NCBI GenBank assembly: GCA_029547385.1
Contig: JAKPPK010000449.1
Span: forward strand, 1-32,099
Length of the DNA: 32,099 nucleotides
Direction of reading: 5' to 3'
Source of the DNA: Candidatus Latescibacterota bacterium
GTDB lineage: Bacteria; Latescibacterota; MWCZ01
In this document: positions 1-9,289 of the stretch, one piece after another
How positions within the stretch are numbered: position 1 is the first letter of the stretch
How the letters are laid out: each line of letters starts with the position of its first letter
The notes under the pieces: model-generated
The model's database searches: none
The model's input: only the letters and a program-made list of their open reading frames with translations
Told to the model about the DNA's origin: nothing
Position numbers and translations under genes: made by a program

Positions 1-2538
1 AATGGGGATACTGCCGTGCGCGGGAAACCGCTCCAACTCCCCGACATCGTGCCGCATGAACGCCGCGGGGAACTCCTCCGTCGTGCCGCCTTTGCGGAAC
101 GTCAGGATGACGAATTTGAAGCTTCTGTGGACGCCTTCGAACACCTCTTTTCTGTTCTCGATGCAGAAGAGGCCCCCGATCTCGGTCTCCTCGAACAGCA
201 TTTCGCGCAGGCGTTTCGTGCCGAGATCGGTGTAGATGCCGCTCGGAATGACGATGCCGCACATGCCGCCGGGACGAAGCAGATTCACGCACTGCTCGGT
301 AAAGAGCTTGTACAGGTTGATGTCGGTCCCGGCCTTTTTGCCGCCGACAACAGATATCTGCCGCGCATACTGTGGCGAGCTACGATAATAAAGGCTGACG
401 TGGGGGAATCTACTCTCGTATTCCAGCCACGCTGCTCGTACCTCCGGGTTTCGCATGAGCCGCGCCTGCTCTTCTTCAAACTCCTTGATCGTCATCTTGT
501 TTTTGGTAACGATTTCGGAATGCTCGGCAAAGAATTCCTTGGCCTGAGGTTTGAAGGTTTCCCACGGGGGGTTCGTGATGATGGCGTCGAACCCGCCCTG
601 TCCGTTCATCACCTGATCGAATTCGTATCCCCAGTGAAACGGGTGGAGCGCCTCGATGTCGGCGATGGTGAGGTCGCGCCTGACCGGTTTCCCTTCGGCG
701 TTCCGGGTTTCATCCCAAGTCGCCTGCTCGAACTTGATCTTGAGCTTTCTCGCGAACTCGTTCAGGAGAATCTCGTTGAGGGTCCGTTGGGCGGACTTGC
801 GGAGGTCCGAAATCTCGTCGCGCAACCCGCGTAGATCAGCCACGTAGGTGGTCGCGTGTCGGTAGCTTTCCACCGCGCGGTTTTTCTCTGCGAGCACTTC
901 GTCGTACCGCTTGAAGAACAGATCCCCCTGCTGGTGCCGTTCGTTGAATTCGCGGTCGTCCACGCGCATGAGGCCGATAAGCGAGTTGCCCGGTACGACG
1001 TTGAAATCGATGTTGGGGAGCGGCTCGAGCTGTTCGACCGTCGAGACCGAGGCAACGAGCGCGAGGAAAAGGCGAAGCCGGGCGATTTCCACCGCCTCAT
1101 CCATGATGTCCACGCCGAACAGGTTGTCCGTGATGATGCGGCGCTTGATGTGGTAGTTGAGGCTGCGCCCCTCTTTCCGCATCGCCGCCAGTTGGTCTCG
1201 CAGGCCTTTGTCGTTGAGGTACTCGATCTTGCCGGTGACTGCGCTGTAGACGTTGATGAGCGTCTTCAGCGCCGCGACGAGGAACGCACCGGATCCGCAC
1301 GCGGGGTCGAGAATACGGATACTCGGCAACACGTCGTTCAGGAGCGTCCGGCAGAGCTCCGCGTCGAGACTGAGCAGCAGATCGCCAAGTGAATCGAAAT
1401 GCCTCGGAGCGACGAACCCCGGCACGCCGGGGGAGCTGACTTTGTCGAGGATGAGCCGGTGGATCGTGTGCTCGCACAGATACTCCGTGATTTCCGTGCG
1501 CGTGTAGTAGGCTCCGAAGGCTTTCTGGTTGATGTATTTCTCGAAGATGTACCCGAGGACGCCGGGGTTGATCTCGTCGTCTTTCCCGCCGGGCGTGTCG
1601 TCAAGGCTCCATGAGTACTTCTCAAAGAGCGCGAGGATGCTCTCGAACGCGGCATCAGGGATCGCGATGTTCGGGTACTTGATCTCGATCGGGTGTGGGA
1701 GAAAAAGGCCGCCGTTAAGGTAGGGGATTTGGCCGAGAAGCGCTTCCGTTTCAGGCCCATGGTTCGGTTGTGCGAAACCCTTGAAGAAAAGCTCTTGCAG
1801 GAACTCTCGGTAAAAGCGGTTGGGGCCGCGTTTCTGGCTTTCGTTCAACTTCTTGCGGAGGTAATCCTGGGCGCCGTTATCGAGGAAGCCTTTCTTCTGA
1901 AGGAAGTAGACGAACATAAGGCGGTTGAGGAGGACGCTGGCGTACCATGCCTGCTCATGCTCGTTGTCGATGCCGAGGATGTGCTTCGTGAACACGAGAC
2001 GCTTTTCGTCGAACGCGATGAAGAACTTCTTTGTGACCGGTTCTATATCGAGGGCTTTCTGCAGGCGCGAGACGACGGTCGTGATGGGCAGGTTGCCCTT
2101 CTCGTCCAGTTCGCCGATGTCCACATGCATCGAACTGATTTTGCTGATGAACAGGTCGCCGGGTTGGCCTTTGAAGTAGTACGCATGGCGTGGACGGCGC
2201 ACGCCGCCTTCCCGCTTCACCCAGTACCAGAGGCTGCGCGTCCTTGTCCTGTCGAGAAACACGATAAGGTTCTCGTAACTCAGTTCGGATACGCGCGCGT
2301 GGATCGCGCGTCGCGTGTTTTCGGGTGGTATATCGCCATCGTCCATGGTGACGGCGAATACGTGGACGCCGCCCAATTCGCTCACCATCTCAAGGGTATA
2401 CCGGAGTCCTTTTTCGTCGATGTGCCGCGGTCTCTCGTGTGCGGGCGGATAATTCCAGCCGAGGACCTCGATGAACAGGGTCTGGAAGTCAAAATTGCTC
2501 AGCAGGTCTCGCGTACGAGGGATGTCGAACGTTGCCAT
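1..2538 (-). CDS. Large N6-adenine-type DNA methyltransferase of a helicase-methylase module, 3' end off the window
   Basis: The frame is open from an ATG at 2536-2538 to the left edge, giving 846 codons without a stop; the C-terminus is outside the window. The N-terminal roughly 380 residues form a domain I recognise from large Eco57I-like/PglX-like methylases but cannot assign a reaction to. The S-adenosylmethionine motif I, DPACGSGAF, lies near residues 411-419. The amino-methyltransferase catalytic motif NPPW lies near 656-659, separated by a long charged helical region. The order I then IV, with NPPW, fits gamma-class adenine methylation of DNA. A target-recognition region would be expected after the visible part. 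The gene starts 6 bases after the stop of the PLD-SNF2 helicase gene, so the two are almost certainly co-transcribed. It could belong to a type IIG/ISP-like restriction system or a DISARM/BREX-related system; the missing left flank prevents a choice. Confidence 0.88.
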   Translation of the reverse strand, partial: MATFDIPRTRDLLSNFDFQTLFIEVLGWNYPPAHERPRHIDEKGLRYTLEMVSELGGVHVFAVTMDDGDIPPENTRRAIHARVSELSYENLIVFLDRTRTRSLWYWVKREGGVRRPRHAYYFKGQPGDLFISKISSMHVDIGELDEKGNLPITTVVSRLQKALDIEPVTKKFFIAFDEKRLVFTKHILGIDNEHEQAWYASVLLNRLMFVYFLQKKGFLDNGAQDYLRKKLNESQKRGPNRFYREFLQELFFKGFAQPNHGPETEALLGQIPYLNGGLFLPHPIEIKYPNIAIPDAAFESILALFEKYSWSLDDTPGGKDDEINPGVLGYIFEKYINQKAFGAYYTRTEITEYLCEHTIHRLILDKVSSPGVPGFVAPRHFDSLGDLLLSLDAELCRTLLNDVLPSIRILDPACGSGAFLVAALKTLINVYSAVTGKIEYLNDKGLRDQLAAMRKEGRSLNYHIKRRIITDNLFGVDIMDEAVEIARLRLFLALVASVSTVEQLEPLPNIDFNVVPGNSLIGLMRVDDREFNERHQQGDLFFKRYDEVLAEKNRAVESYRHATTYVADLRGLRDEISDLRKSAQRTLNEILLNEFARKLKIKFEQATWDETRNAEGKPVRRDLTIADIEALHPFHWGYEFDQVMNGQGGFDAIITNPPWETFKPQAKEFFAEHSEIVTKNKMTIKEFEEEQARLMRNPEVRAAWLEYESRFPHVSLYYRSSPQYARQISVVGGKKAGTDINLYKLFTEQCVNLLRPGGMCGIVIPSGIYTDLGTKRLREMLFEETEIGGLFCIENRKEVFEGVHRSFKFVILTFRKGGTTEEFPAAFMRHDVGELERFPAHGSIPI

Positions 2539-2544
2539 GGCGGC

Positions 2545-5500
2545 CTACTCTCCCACGGAGGCAACAAGCCCCAGCGAACAGACGATCTGCGGTTCGGAGG
2601 CTACGTGATCAGGTTCGGTGATGCAAAGGCGATTCTGGGTGAAGAGCGTGCAGACGAATTCCCCGAGGCTTTCGTCCCCAATGCCCGATTTCAGACGCGT
2701 GAGCAGGATATCGCGCGCTTCTTCCCGCAAAGGGGATGTATAGACGGCGTGCACCGCCTTGCGCAAGTCGGGCGAAATGAACAGCGTGCCCTCGTGGCGC
2801 TCGACGTATGTTTTCAGACGCTCGTACACGCGACGCCGCGGGCTGGAGGGCGGCCCGAGTTGTCCTCCCGGCGTTCTGATCTCCTCCTGTGCGATCGTTT
2901 TCACCGCTGTTTCGACCAGCACGTGGTGATCGGGGCGGCGTGGCAAGGCGGGAGTGCGGGGCTCGCACGCGGCCATTTTCAGGATTGCGGACGGGGAATC
3001 CGTAAGCACGTTGCCTGCGGCGTCCAGACAGGTGAGCACATCGTTTCCTTCCGGCGTTCGGACATATGCCAGCACGCCGTCGTTCGCGCCTTCAGGGGCT
3101 GCCTTGCTGGAATAGACCACATCAGGGAGTCGCTTGATGGCCTCCTCCAGTTCCGGATCGTCTTTCGTTGCTTGCTGCCAAATCCGGTACGCATGGGATG
3201 TGAGATCGGTGTCGTCGTCCTCGGCTTCGCCGTCAAGCAGGCCGGCTTTCTCGTGGTAGATATCGGCAACCCATTTCCCGTGCCGTTCTTCCTCGAAGAA
3301 CTGCTCGTCGGTGCCGACGACTTCGGCGTTCTGGTGGAGCCTCTGCACAAGACGCGTGCGCAGGCGAATGATGTTCTCAACACCATCCGCGGGCAGGAAT
3401 GTGTAACAGCGAACAGTTGGTGCCCGTTGCCCGATCCTGTCCACACGGCCTGCCCGCTGCACGAGGCGGATAATTGCCCAGGGGAGGTCGTAATTCACGA
3501 CGATACTGCAATCTTGGAGGTTCTGCCCTTCGCTCAGCACATCCGTGGCGATGAGAACGCGGGTTTCGTCGTCCGGCCGGATGCGGTCTCGTTTCCCGTT
3601 GCTCTCGGGGCTGAACCGATGCGCCGCTTCCGTGGGGTTTGACGATTGACCGGTGACGCCCTCGACCTGCCGCACGCCTGCCTTTCGCAGCTCCTCAACG
3701 AGATAGCGCACGGTATCGGCGAACTGGGAGAAGACGAGCACCTTTTCCCGCGGGTGTGTGGTCTTGAGCAGCGTTACAAGAGCCTGCAATTTGGAGTCCT
3801 GAGCCGGGTCCCACTCGGGGAGGGTTCTGTGCAGGCGGACGAACTCCTCGGTGTCGTGCCGCAGCGTTTTGATCAGTGCATCCGATTCGAACAGATCAGC
3901 TCTGATCCATTTGAATTGCCTCTTCATATGCGTCCGGTAGATATCGTACACTCGCTTCGCACGCGCGGCGTAGTCTCCGCTGAGAGCCTCCTCCGGCGGT
4001 ACCGTTCCCTCAGTGGACTCTTCGTCTTCATCGGGGGAAACGACTGTTGCAAACAGGGAGTCTATGTCCTCGTCGCTGAACGCGGTATCGAGCAGCGCGG
4101 AATCCTGGGTGCCGATGGGCAGCGGCAATCCCCTTTCGAGTGCGTACAAGAAGACGCAGTTCCGCACGATGTGGCGTTCCACGGACTGAAGGAAGTCGTG
4201 CCCGCTGCTTTCGAGGCGCTTGAACAGGTTGGTGCGGCAGTACCCCAGCAGGCGCCGGGCCGCTCGACCCAGGTTGTCTATGATCTCTTTTTCGGTTTCC
4301 GTGGTGTCTGCGGGCAAGTCCTTCCGCACGTATTCCCCGAGGCCGTAGCGCGGCAGGTTCAGGCCACCAATCATGTTGACGACGGATTCCCGGTACAAAC
4401 GCGCGAACTGGTCCGCCTCGTTGACGGGGTACGTGACGGTTTTCGGTTCCCTGATCGGGAAGTACGCCCGTTCCCCGTTTTCCATGGTGAGGTAGTATCT
4501 TCCGGCGCTCTCGTCCTTCGTGGCGTAGCTCTCCATGATGAACCTGCGAGTGCGGCGCACCATGAACATGCGCAGGAGGTCACGCCAGTCCTCCGGCTCG
4601 CTGCTCGCTTCAAACGCGCGCAGCGTTCTCGGCGAGCACTGGTACTTGCGGACGAAGTCCTTCTCCCCGCCGGGGAGCGACGCGATCAGCCTGTTCGGGC
4701 GGATGCCGAGGTCGCGCTCTTCCGGAACGAAGAGACCGAGTTGTGCGCCGAGATCCCGGTAGCTCTTGTTATACGGGGTGGCCGAGAGCAGGATGACTTT
4801 GCAGTCGTTTGTGGCGATGTACTCCCGCAGTGCGCGGTACCTCTTGCCCTCGCGGTTGCGGAAGTTCTGGCTCTCGTCCAGTATGAGGAGCCGGTACCGC
4901 TGGAGTCGTGGCAGATCTTTTAGCATTCTGCCGGTGGACAGGACTCTCCCTCGAAGCTCCCAACGTTCCCGGTAATCTTCCCACATACGAACGAGGTTTG
5001 CCGGGCACAAGATGAGCGGGTTAAGGTCGTCAAACGCCTTCAAAACTGCCGTTGCGGTGAGTGTCTTTCCCAGTCCTACCACATCGCCGATCAACACGCC
5101 GCCGCGTTCCGGCCTTCTCAGGTGGTGCGCAGCGATTTTCACGGCTTCCTGCTGAAACGGGAAAAGCGTTTTTGCGAGGTCCGGAGGAATGACTGATTCA
5201 ATCGCTCCCGCGCGCGCTTCCTGCGAAAGGTGGTATACCATCTTGATGTAGATGTGGTACGGCGGCAGGGGCGTTTCGCTGGCCCAGCTCTCCCCTATCA
5301 CGCGGACAAGCTCATCGGAGATGTCAAGACAGAAGCGGTCGTTCCATCGGTCTTCAAACCATCCTTGGAGCTTGGCGCACGCGTCGTGATCGAGGACATC
5401 AACGTTGAGTTCGCCCTGGTTTACCAGCCCGGCCAGAGTGAGGTTGCTGCTTCCCAGGAACGCGGTGATGGGATTGTTCACGTCCTCACGGTGCAGCATG

Positions 5501-5916
5501 TAGAGCTTGGCGTGGAGAGGATGGCGCAGGAACACCTTGACGATGAGTTTTCCTGCCCGAATCTGCCTCACCATCCGGCGCAACGCGGTCTCTTCCTCGT
5601 CGTTCGGGATGCCACGTGCCAGTTGTTGACGCAGTTCTGTTGCGACCTCGGTTTTCAGGCGGACTGCGGTTTTGTTGTCGATGGTTTGCTCGCGGAAAAC
5701 CCGAAACAGTACCTCCGACGGTCGAGGTTGCATTCCGAGCAAGAGTCGGCAACAGGCCCCGTCGCCACCCTGCCACTGCTCAACGTATCCGGCAAGATGC
5801 TTCCAACCGCGAAGGTTGAAGTACCCGACGCAGAAGTCGCCCCGTTGAGCAACACGCATCGTGTCCTGCAGGGCGGGCAGAAGATCGTTTTCGATGTTGT
5901 CAAAAATGCGCGGCAT
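2545..5916 (-). CDS. PLD-SNF2 helicase fusion (restriction or phage-defence type)
   Basis: The 1123-residue protein begins at ATG 5914-5916, behind a strong GGGGAGG ribosome site. The frame runs open upstream to 6162, but that part looks non-coding. The N-terminal 200 residues form a phospholipase-D-like domain with an HAK (H135, K137) and GSSN (155-158) active-site signature. A superfamily 2/SNF2 motor follows: Walker A GDVVGLGKT (278-286), Walker B variant DESQ (347-350) and SAT (378-380). The C-terminal helicase lobe has the segments ATDVLSEGQNLQ and QRAGRVDRIGQ, the arginine-finger region. PLD domains in defence proteins can act as nucleases, and SNF2 motors translocate on duplex DNA. With the methylase 6 bases downstream, the likely role is ATP-driven restriction of unmodified DNA. 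Biochemical function is inferred. Only one HxK half-site is obvious, so the PLD domain may need to dimerise or may be a binding domain. Confidence 0.9.
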   Translation of the reverse strand: MPRIFDNIENDLLPALQDTMRVAQRGDFCVGYFNLRGWKHLAGYVEQWQGGDGACCRLLLGMQPRPSEVLFRVFREQTIDNKTAVRLKTEVATELRQQLARGIPNDEEETALRRMVRQIRAGKLIVKVFLRHPLHAKLYMLHREDVNNPITAFLGSSNLTLAGLVNQGELNVDVLDHDACAKLQGWFEDRWNDRFCLDISDELVRVIGESWASETPLPPYHIYIKMVYHLSQEARAGAIESVIPPDLAKTLFPFQQEAVKIAAHHLRRPERGGVLIGDVVGLGKTLTATAVLKAFDDLNPLILCPANLVRMWEDYRERWELRGRVLSTGRMLKDLPRLQRYRLLILDESQNFRNREGKRYRALREYIATNDCKVILLSATPYNKSYRDLGAQLGLFVPEERDLGIRPNRLIASLPGGEKDFVRKYQCSPRTLRAFEASSEPEDWRDLLRMFMVRRTRRFIMESYATKDESAGRYYLTMENGERAYFPIREPKTVTYPVNEADQFARLYRESVVNMIGGLNLPRYGLGEYVRKDLPADTTETEKEIIDNLGRAARRLLGYCRTNLFKRLESSGHDFLQSVERHIVRNCVFLYALERGLPLPIGTQDSALLDTAFSDEDIDSLFATVVSPDEDEESTEGTVPPEEALSGDYAARAKRVYDIYRTHMKRQFKWIRADLFESDALIKTLRHDTEEFVRLHRTLPEWDPAQDSKLQALVTLLKTTHPREKVLVFSQFADTVRYLVEELRKAGVRQVEGVTGQSSNPTEAAHRFSPESNGKRDRIRPDDETRVLIATDVLSEGQNLQDCSIVVNYDLPWAIIRLVQRAGRVDRIGQRAPTVRCYTFLPADGVENIIRLRTRLVQRLHQNAEVVGTDEQFFEEERHGKWVADIYHEKAGLLDGEAEDDDTDLTSHAYRIWQQATKDDPELEEAIKRLPDVVYSSKAAPEGANDGVLAYVRTPEGNDVLTCLDAAGNVLTDSPSAILKMAACEPRTPALPRRPDHHVLVETAVKTIAQEEIRTPGGQLGPPSSPRRRVYERLKTYVERHEGTLFISPDLRKAVHAVYTSPLREEARDILLTRLKSGIGDESLGEFVCTLFTQNRLCITEPDHVASEPQIVCSLGLVASVGE

Positions 5917-6804
5917 ACCACCTCCCCAGCCGTATGTACCACCACATTCTGTTCTAAGGTCACCAAATTCTTGCAGATGGGCAACCCGGTCTTTCCAGCA
6001 GAACCTCAGGGGGTCCGGGAACCCCTGAAGGCGAGCTTTCAATCGTTCCGTTCCTGCTTTCCTTAGGAGGGAAAACCAGCCGCGGGAACGGGAACGCTGT
6101 TCCATTTCGGGAAATCCACGCCTGGCATGCGCGGGCGGGGGGTCGGTGGAGACAGCTCTCACACAGAACAGTCGCGAACAGGCGCGACACGGGAACTCCT
6201 CCTGCGACCAACCTGTCCCGCGTTTCGCAGCAACGGTGCCTCCCCATTCGGGTTCGCAAGAGACAACGGAAAGGCAACCGTGTCTAACTTTCTGTGAAAA
6301 ATATACTTACGCAGCCAAAGCGTTGCCGATGCGAAACGCGGTGTTGTTTTCCCGTGTACGCCTATTTATGGCCGTGGAAGGGTGCCGGAGACGAAACTGG
6401 GCACGGATGATAAGAACGGTTATGTCAACTTAGTGTGGGGATCTGAGCGGGGAGGTATCGGCGGAGCGCATGCTCGGATTACCCGTATGTCAACTGCCTC
6501 GACGAACTGAAGCTCGGTCGAGGGCGCCGGGAACCGAGCGTATCCCGATGCCCCCCAATGGGCCCGCCTTTGCGCACAGGTGGGGTATGATTTGATGGCT
6601 GTTCAGCCTGTCTGCCGCTCGGATTGCGTGATGGAGCACTGGTTGAGCACGGAAGGCTCGCCGAGTGAACTCCTGTTGCTCCGAGGTCGGCGTCCCGCGG
6701 GGTCCACCAACTGAAGGGACTTGACAAACCGAGTCGTTTGCCAAATGACCAACTGCATAAGTGTGCCGCCGTACCCACGGCGTTCCGATTAGGCATCGTT
6801 GACC
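5917..6804. other. Non-coding gap of about 0.9 kb between dnaB-like and helicase genes
   Basis: No convincing gene is seen. The minus strand has one short reading frame (5960-6190) with a GTG start behind an AGGAGGAG site, but its proline- and arginine-rich product resembles nothing I know. The right half contains several short repeats: a 7-bp inverted repeat GCTCGGT/ACCGAGC (6512-6518 with 6533-6539), two copies of ACCAACTG (6706-6713, 6748-6755), two copies of TATGTCAACT (6421-6430, 6486-6495) and a recurring CTCGG/CCGAG motif. The gap should contain the promoter for the helicase-methylase pair, but no clean -35/-10 pair stands out. A replication origin or regulatory RNA is possible and unproven. 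Confidence 0.5.
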
Positions 6805-8145
6805 TCAGTCCTTGAGGGACTCTACGAGCTGAATATCCGGACGGCACCGAAGTGAGCACTCCCCGGTCCGGCCGTTCCGATTCTTCTCCACGGTTAGGTT
6901 CAGGAAGCCCGGCTCGCTATTCCCTCTGCGATCGTCTCGGTCAAGCATTATCACAATATCGGCGTCCTGCTCTATCGCGCCTGAGCCCTTGAGGTTGTGC
7001 AGTTTGGGCTTTCGGCCGCTTTGTTCGGTTTCACGGTTCAATTGCGAGAGCACTACCACGGGCACGTTCAACTCGCGGGCAAGTGCCTTCAGGTTCTTGG
7101 ATATTCTTTCCAGTTCCTGGACACGATTGTCTGTTCGTTCCGTTGGTTCAATGAGATGCAGGTAGTCGATGAACACCGCCCGCACTTTGGTATCGGGCGA
7201 ATGAACCAGGCGCCTCGCCTTTGCGCGGATCTGCGTACACGTCATGTTTTTTCCGGGATCTCCGATGAATCCAGGCAATGCGGAAAGGATTTCGCCCGCT
7301 TTTCGAAGCGCGATGGCGTCTTCATCATCCCCACGTGCAAGAACTTCACCGGTGTTGAGTCGGTGCTCTTCCACTTGTGAAACGCTACTCAGCAAACGAG
7401 TGGTCACGGGGTCGCGTGCCATTTCCAAAGAAAAGAACGCCGCTGGGATGCCCTGTGCGCTCATGTTTCGGAACAGGTTCAAGGCAAATGCTGTTTTTCC
7501 TACGGAAGGACGCGCAGCGATAACAATGAACTCGCCATCACGAAAGCCGCCAGTGATCATGTCCAGTTCATCATATCCCGACGAAGCACCCGCGTATTTG
7601 CGACAGCAACGTGCTCGCTTTTCCATGGCTTCAAACGCCTGCGACACGCAATCCTCGAGACTGAACACTTCGAATTCCTCCGAAGGCACGTTGTCAATGA
7701 TCGTCCGTTCTACCATCGCCACAATCTCTCGCACGTCGGCTTCTGGGTCGTCTGCTGCCGTCTGGATTCTCCATGCGAGAGTCTTCAGTTGGCGCCGCAG
7801 ATGGTAATCCAACACGCGGTTGGCGTCATGTTTGACGTGCACGGAGGTGCCAACCGAAGCACCGACGTCGCCCAACCATACCGTGGCGTCGTGGCCCTCC
7901 ATCTTGAGACCAATTCGCGCGACATCCTGAGCAAGTTGGTCGAGGGTCACGGGTTTCCCTGAGTCCGCGGTGCTCACCATGTAGCGGTACAAAGTGCGCG
8001 CACGAATGGAGTGAAACGCTGCACCGTCATCGAGAACAGCCGCCGCGGTTTCGACGGCTTGACAGTCCATCATCATCGCGCCCAGTACCCGGTGTTCTGT
8101 TTCCACGCTGTGAGGCGTGTGCGGTGTTGTCATCGCGTTTTCCAT
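6805..8145 (-). CDS. Element-borne DnaB-type replicative DNA helicase
   Basis: This 446-residue protein has the full DnaB plan. An N-terminal helical domain opens with the segment PHSVETEHRVLGAMM. A linker follows, then a RecA-like hexameric helicase domain with Walker A ARPSVGKTA (211-219), Walker B VFIDYLHL (324-331), a SQLNRETE segment (367-374) and the KGSGAIEQDAD motif (386-396). It would unwind DNA 5' to 3' ahead of a replication fork as a ring. Its place directly after a replication/loader-like gene, inside an integrase-bearing region, suggests it serves element replication rather than being the host dnaB. Two starts are possible: ATG at 8145, or ATG at 8133, whose ATGA overlap with the upstream stop implies translational coupling. 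The length is slightly below host DnaB proteins, which are usually about 450-470 residues. Confidence 0.93.
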   Translation of the reverse strand: MENAMTTPHTPHSVETEHRVLGAMMMDCQAVETAAAVLDDGAAFHSIRARTLYRYMVSTADSGKPVTLDQLAQDVARIGLKMEGHDATVWLGDVGASVGTSVHVKHDANRVLDYHLRRQLKTLAWRIQTAADDPEADVREIVAMVERTIIDNVPSEEFEVFSLEDCVSQAFEAMEKRARCCRKYAGASSGYDELDMITGGFRDGEFIVIAARPSVGKTAFALNLFRNMSAQGIPAAFFSLEMARDPVTTRLLSSVSQVEEHRLNTGEVLARGDDEDAIALRKAGEILSALPGFIGDPGKNMTCTQIRAKARRLVHSPDTKVRAVFIDYLHLIEPTERTDNRVQELERISKNLKALARELNVPVVVLSQLNRETEQSGRKPKLHNLKGSGAIEQDADIVIMLDRDDRRGNSEPGFLNLTVEKNRNGRTGECSLRCRPDIQLVESLKD

Positions 8146-9068
8146 GCTAGGACGTCCTTCCTTTTTTCTGCGATTCGTTCATCGGCCTTTCGAGCGAGCA
8201 TTTCCCTCTCTTCCTTCGCTCGGTCTGCCCGCGGTTCCATTGTCAGCCCGATCCACGGGTGCCTCTTAAGCCAGTTCTGTGGTTTCGGGAAATAATCGAG
8301 GTCGTCGCATGTGTATACCGATTCACGCAGTGCGGCGAGCACGTTGTCCAAGTTGAATCGGGGGTCTGAACGTTCTTTTTGGAACTGCTCCCAAGCGGGT
8401 ACGAAGTTCCCCTTTTTGTAGCGACAATCGGGGTATTCGTCCCAGAACGCCACGAACATCGAATCCTCTCCCGGGTCGGCCATTTTTGGCGGCGCTTTCG
8501 GTTTGGAGAGGGCGCAAACAACGCGCTTGTCTGGTGCCTCAGCTTTCGAAGAACCGAATGGGATTGGTTCAATACATCTAGGTTCATCATTATTAGGGGG
8601 TACAGGGGGACGGGTAACATCGGCATTTTGGTCGCGTAACAATGGACCTTTGGTCGTTCTGAACCTGAATCGGTCCGTGATTGTATAGACCGTTGGCAGC
8701 GCACCGCGGCCTTTGCCCGCTCCTCCATGACGTCGTTGCCTTCCCAATACCCCGAGCCTGACGAGGTGTTCCAGCGCGTTCGCGACAGTGCGGTGGCCCA
8801 GCTTGAGTCTTTTTGCGATCTCCGCCGTTTTGGGCCAAGCACGCCCTTCAGCGTCTGCGTAGGATACAATACGGAAGAAGACCGCTTCGAGGACGGCGTT
8901 CGACGGATCAAAACGACCGCGCACGTATGCCCCCATCGTGCCGTAAAACGCAATGTGGGCTTCCCAGAACGGTCGCGTTTTGGACTCCCGTTCCGACATC
9001 GGTTCGAGGGGCACCCTGTTTCCCAGGTTGGCACCCGCAGTCGACTTGTCCGCATCGCTGACACCCAT
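8130..9068 (-). CDS. Winged-helix replication protein with loader-like C-terminal domain
   Basis: This 312-residue protein has an N-terminal helix-turn-helix or winged-helix segment (about residues 50-125, with PKTAEIAKRLKLGHRTVANALEH split across recognition helices). It resembles phage replisome-organiser and plasmid-type initiator domains. A low-complexity linker rich in proline and lysine follows. The C-terminal part has the pattern FVAFWDEYP...K...AWEQF...YFPKPQNWLK..PW, which I recognise from phage replication proteins that recruit or load DnaB. The gene overlaps the dnaB-like gene downstream (stop at 8130-8132), so the two products are probably made together and act together at an element origin. 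The start at 9068 has a modest GAGG site; an alternative ATG lies at 8999. The family assignment is by pattern recognition, so the exact role (origin binding, loading or both) is inferred. Confidence 0.7.
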   Translation of the reverse strand: MGVSDADKSTAGANLGNRVPLEPMSERESKTRPFWEAHIAFYGTMGAYVRGRFDPSNAVLEAVFFRIVSYADAEGRAWPKTAEIAKRLKLGHRTVANALEHLVRLGVLGRQRRHGGAGKGRGALPTVYTITDRFRFRTTKGPLLRDQNADVTRPPVPPNNDEPRCIEPIPFGSSKAEAPDKRVVCALSKPKAPPKMADPGEDSMFVAFWDEYPDCRYKKGNFVPAWEQFQKERSDPRFNLDNVLAALRESVYTCDDLDYFPKPQNWLKRHPWIGLTMEPRADRAKEEREMLARKADERIAEKRKDVLAWKTR

Positions 9069-9189
9069 TCAGCGAGACCTCTTCACTGGCTCCGATTCAT
9101 GGTGTGCCCATGTGCGGCACACCACACGAAATGGACAAACCTGCCTTGCTTGAGTCCTTCGCCGGTACCTGTGCGAAGGATCAACGCCA

Positions 9190-9241
9190 CCCTCCACCCA
9201 GGCACCGACGCGCGTGGGTGGAGGGAAACGAGGCACCCACG
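9190..9241 (-). promoter_or_regulatory. Two mutually exclusive hairpins in the xis-rep leader
   Basis: CCCTCCACCCA (9190-9200) and TGGGTGGAGGG (9215-9225) form a perfect 11-bp inverted repeat with a 14-base loop. CGTGGGTG (9213-9220) is also perfectly complementary to CACCCACG (9234-9241). The middle segment can therefore pair with either side but not both. In a minus-strand transcript, the first hairpin made would be 9241-9213 and the second 9225-9190. This is the layout of an attenuation or antitermination switch between the excisionase-like and replication genes. No U-run follows either hairpin, so any effect could be on translation or RNA stability, or the site could be a DNA-level binding site. 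Confidence 0.4.
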
Positions 9242-9289
9242 AGGCGTGAGGTTCCTTACGGGGGATAAAGCACCAGAAGCGCGAGTTGT

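Noticed and set aside
1693-3642. Long plus-strand reading frame (649 codons) and others opposite the helicase-methylase genes
   Set aside because: They lie antisense to the two genes with clear catalytic motifs, encode no recognisable family, and are explained by codon bias of GC-rich genes.
1-5916. Assignment as canonical DISARM
   Set aside because: drmA, drmB and a free-standing drmC are not seen, and the PLD is fused to the motor; the left flank is missing, so the label would be a guess.
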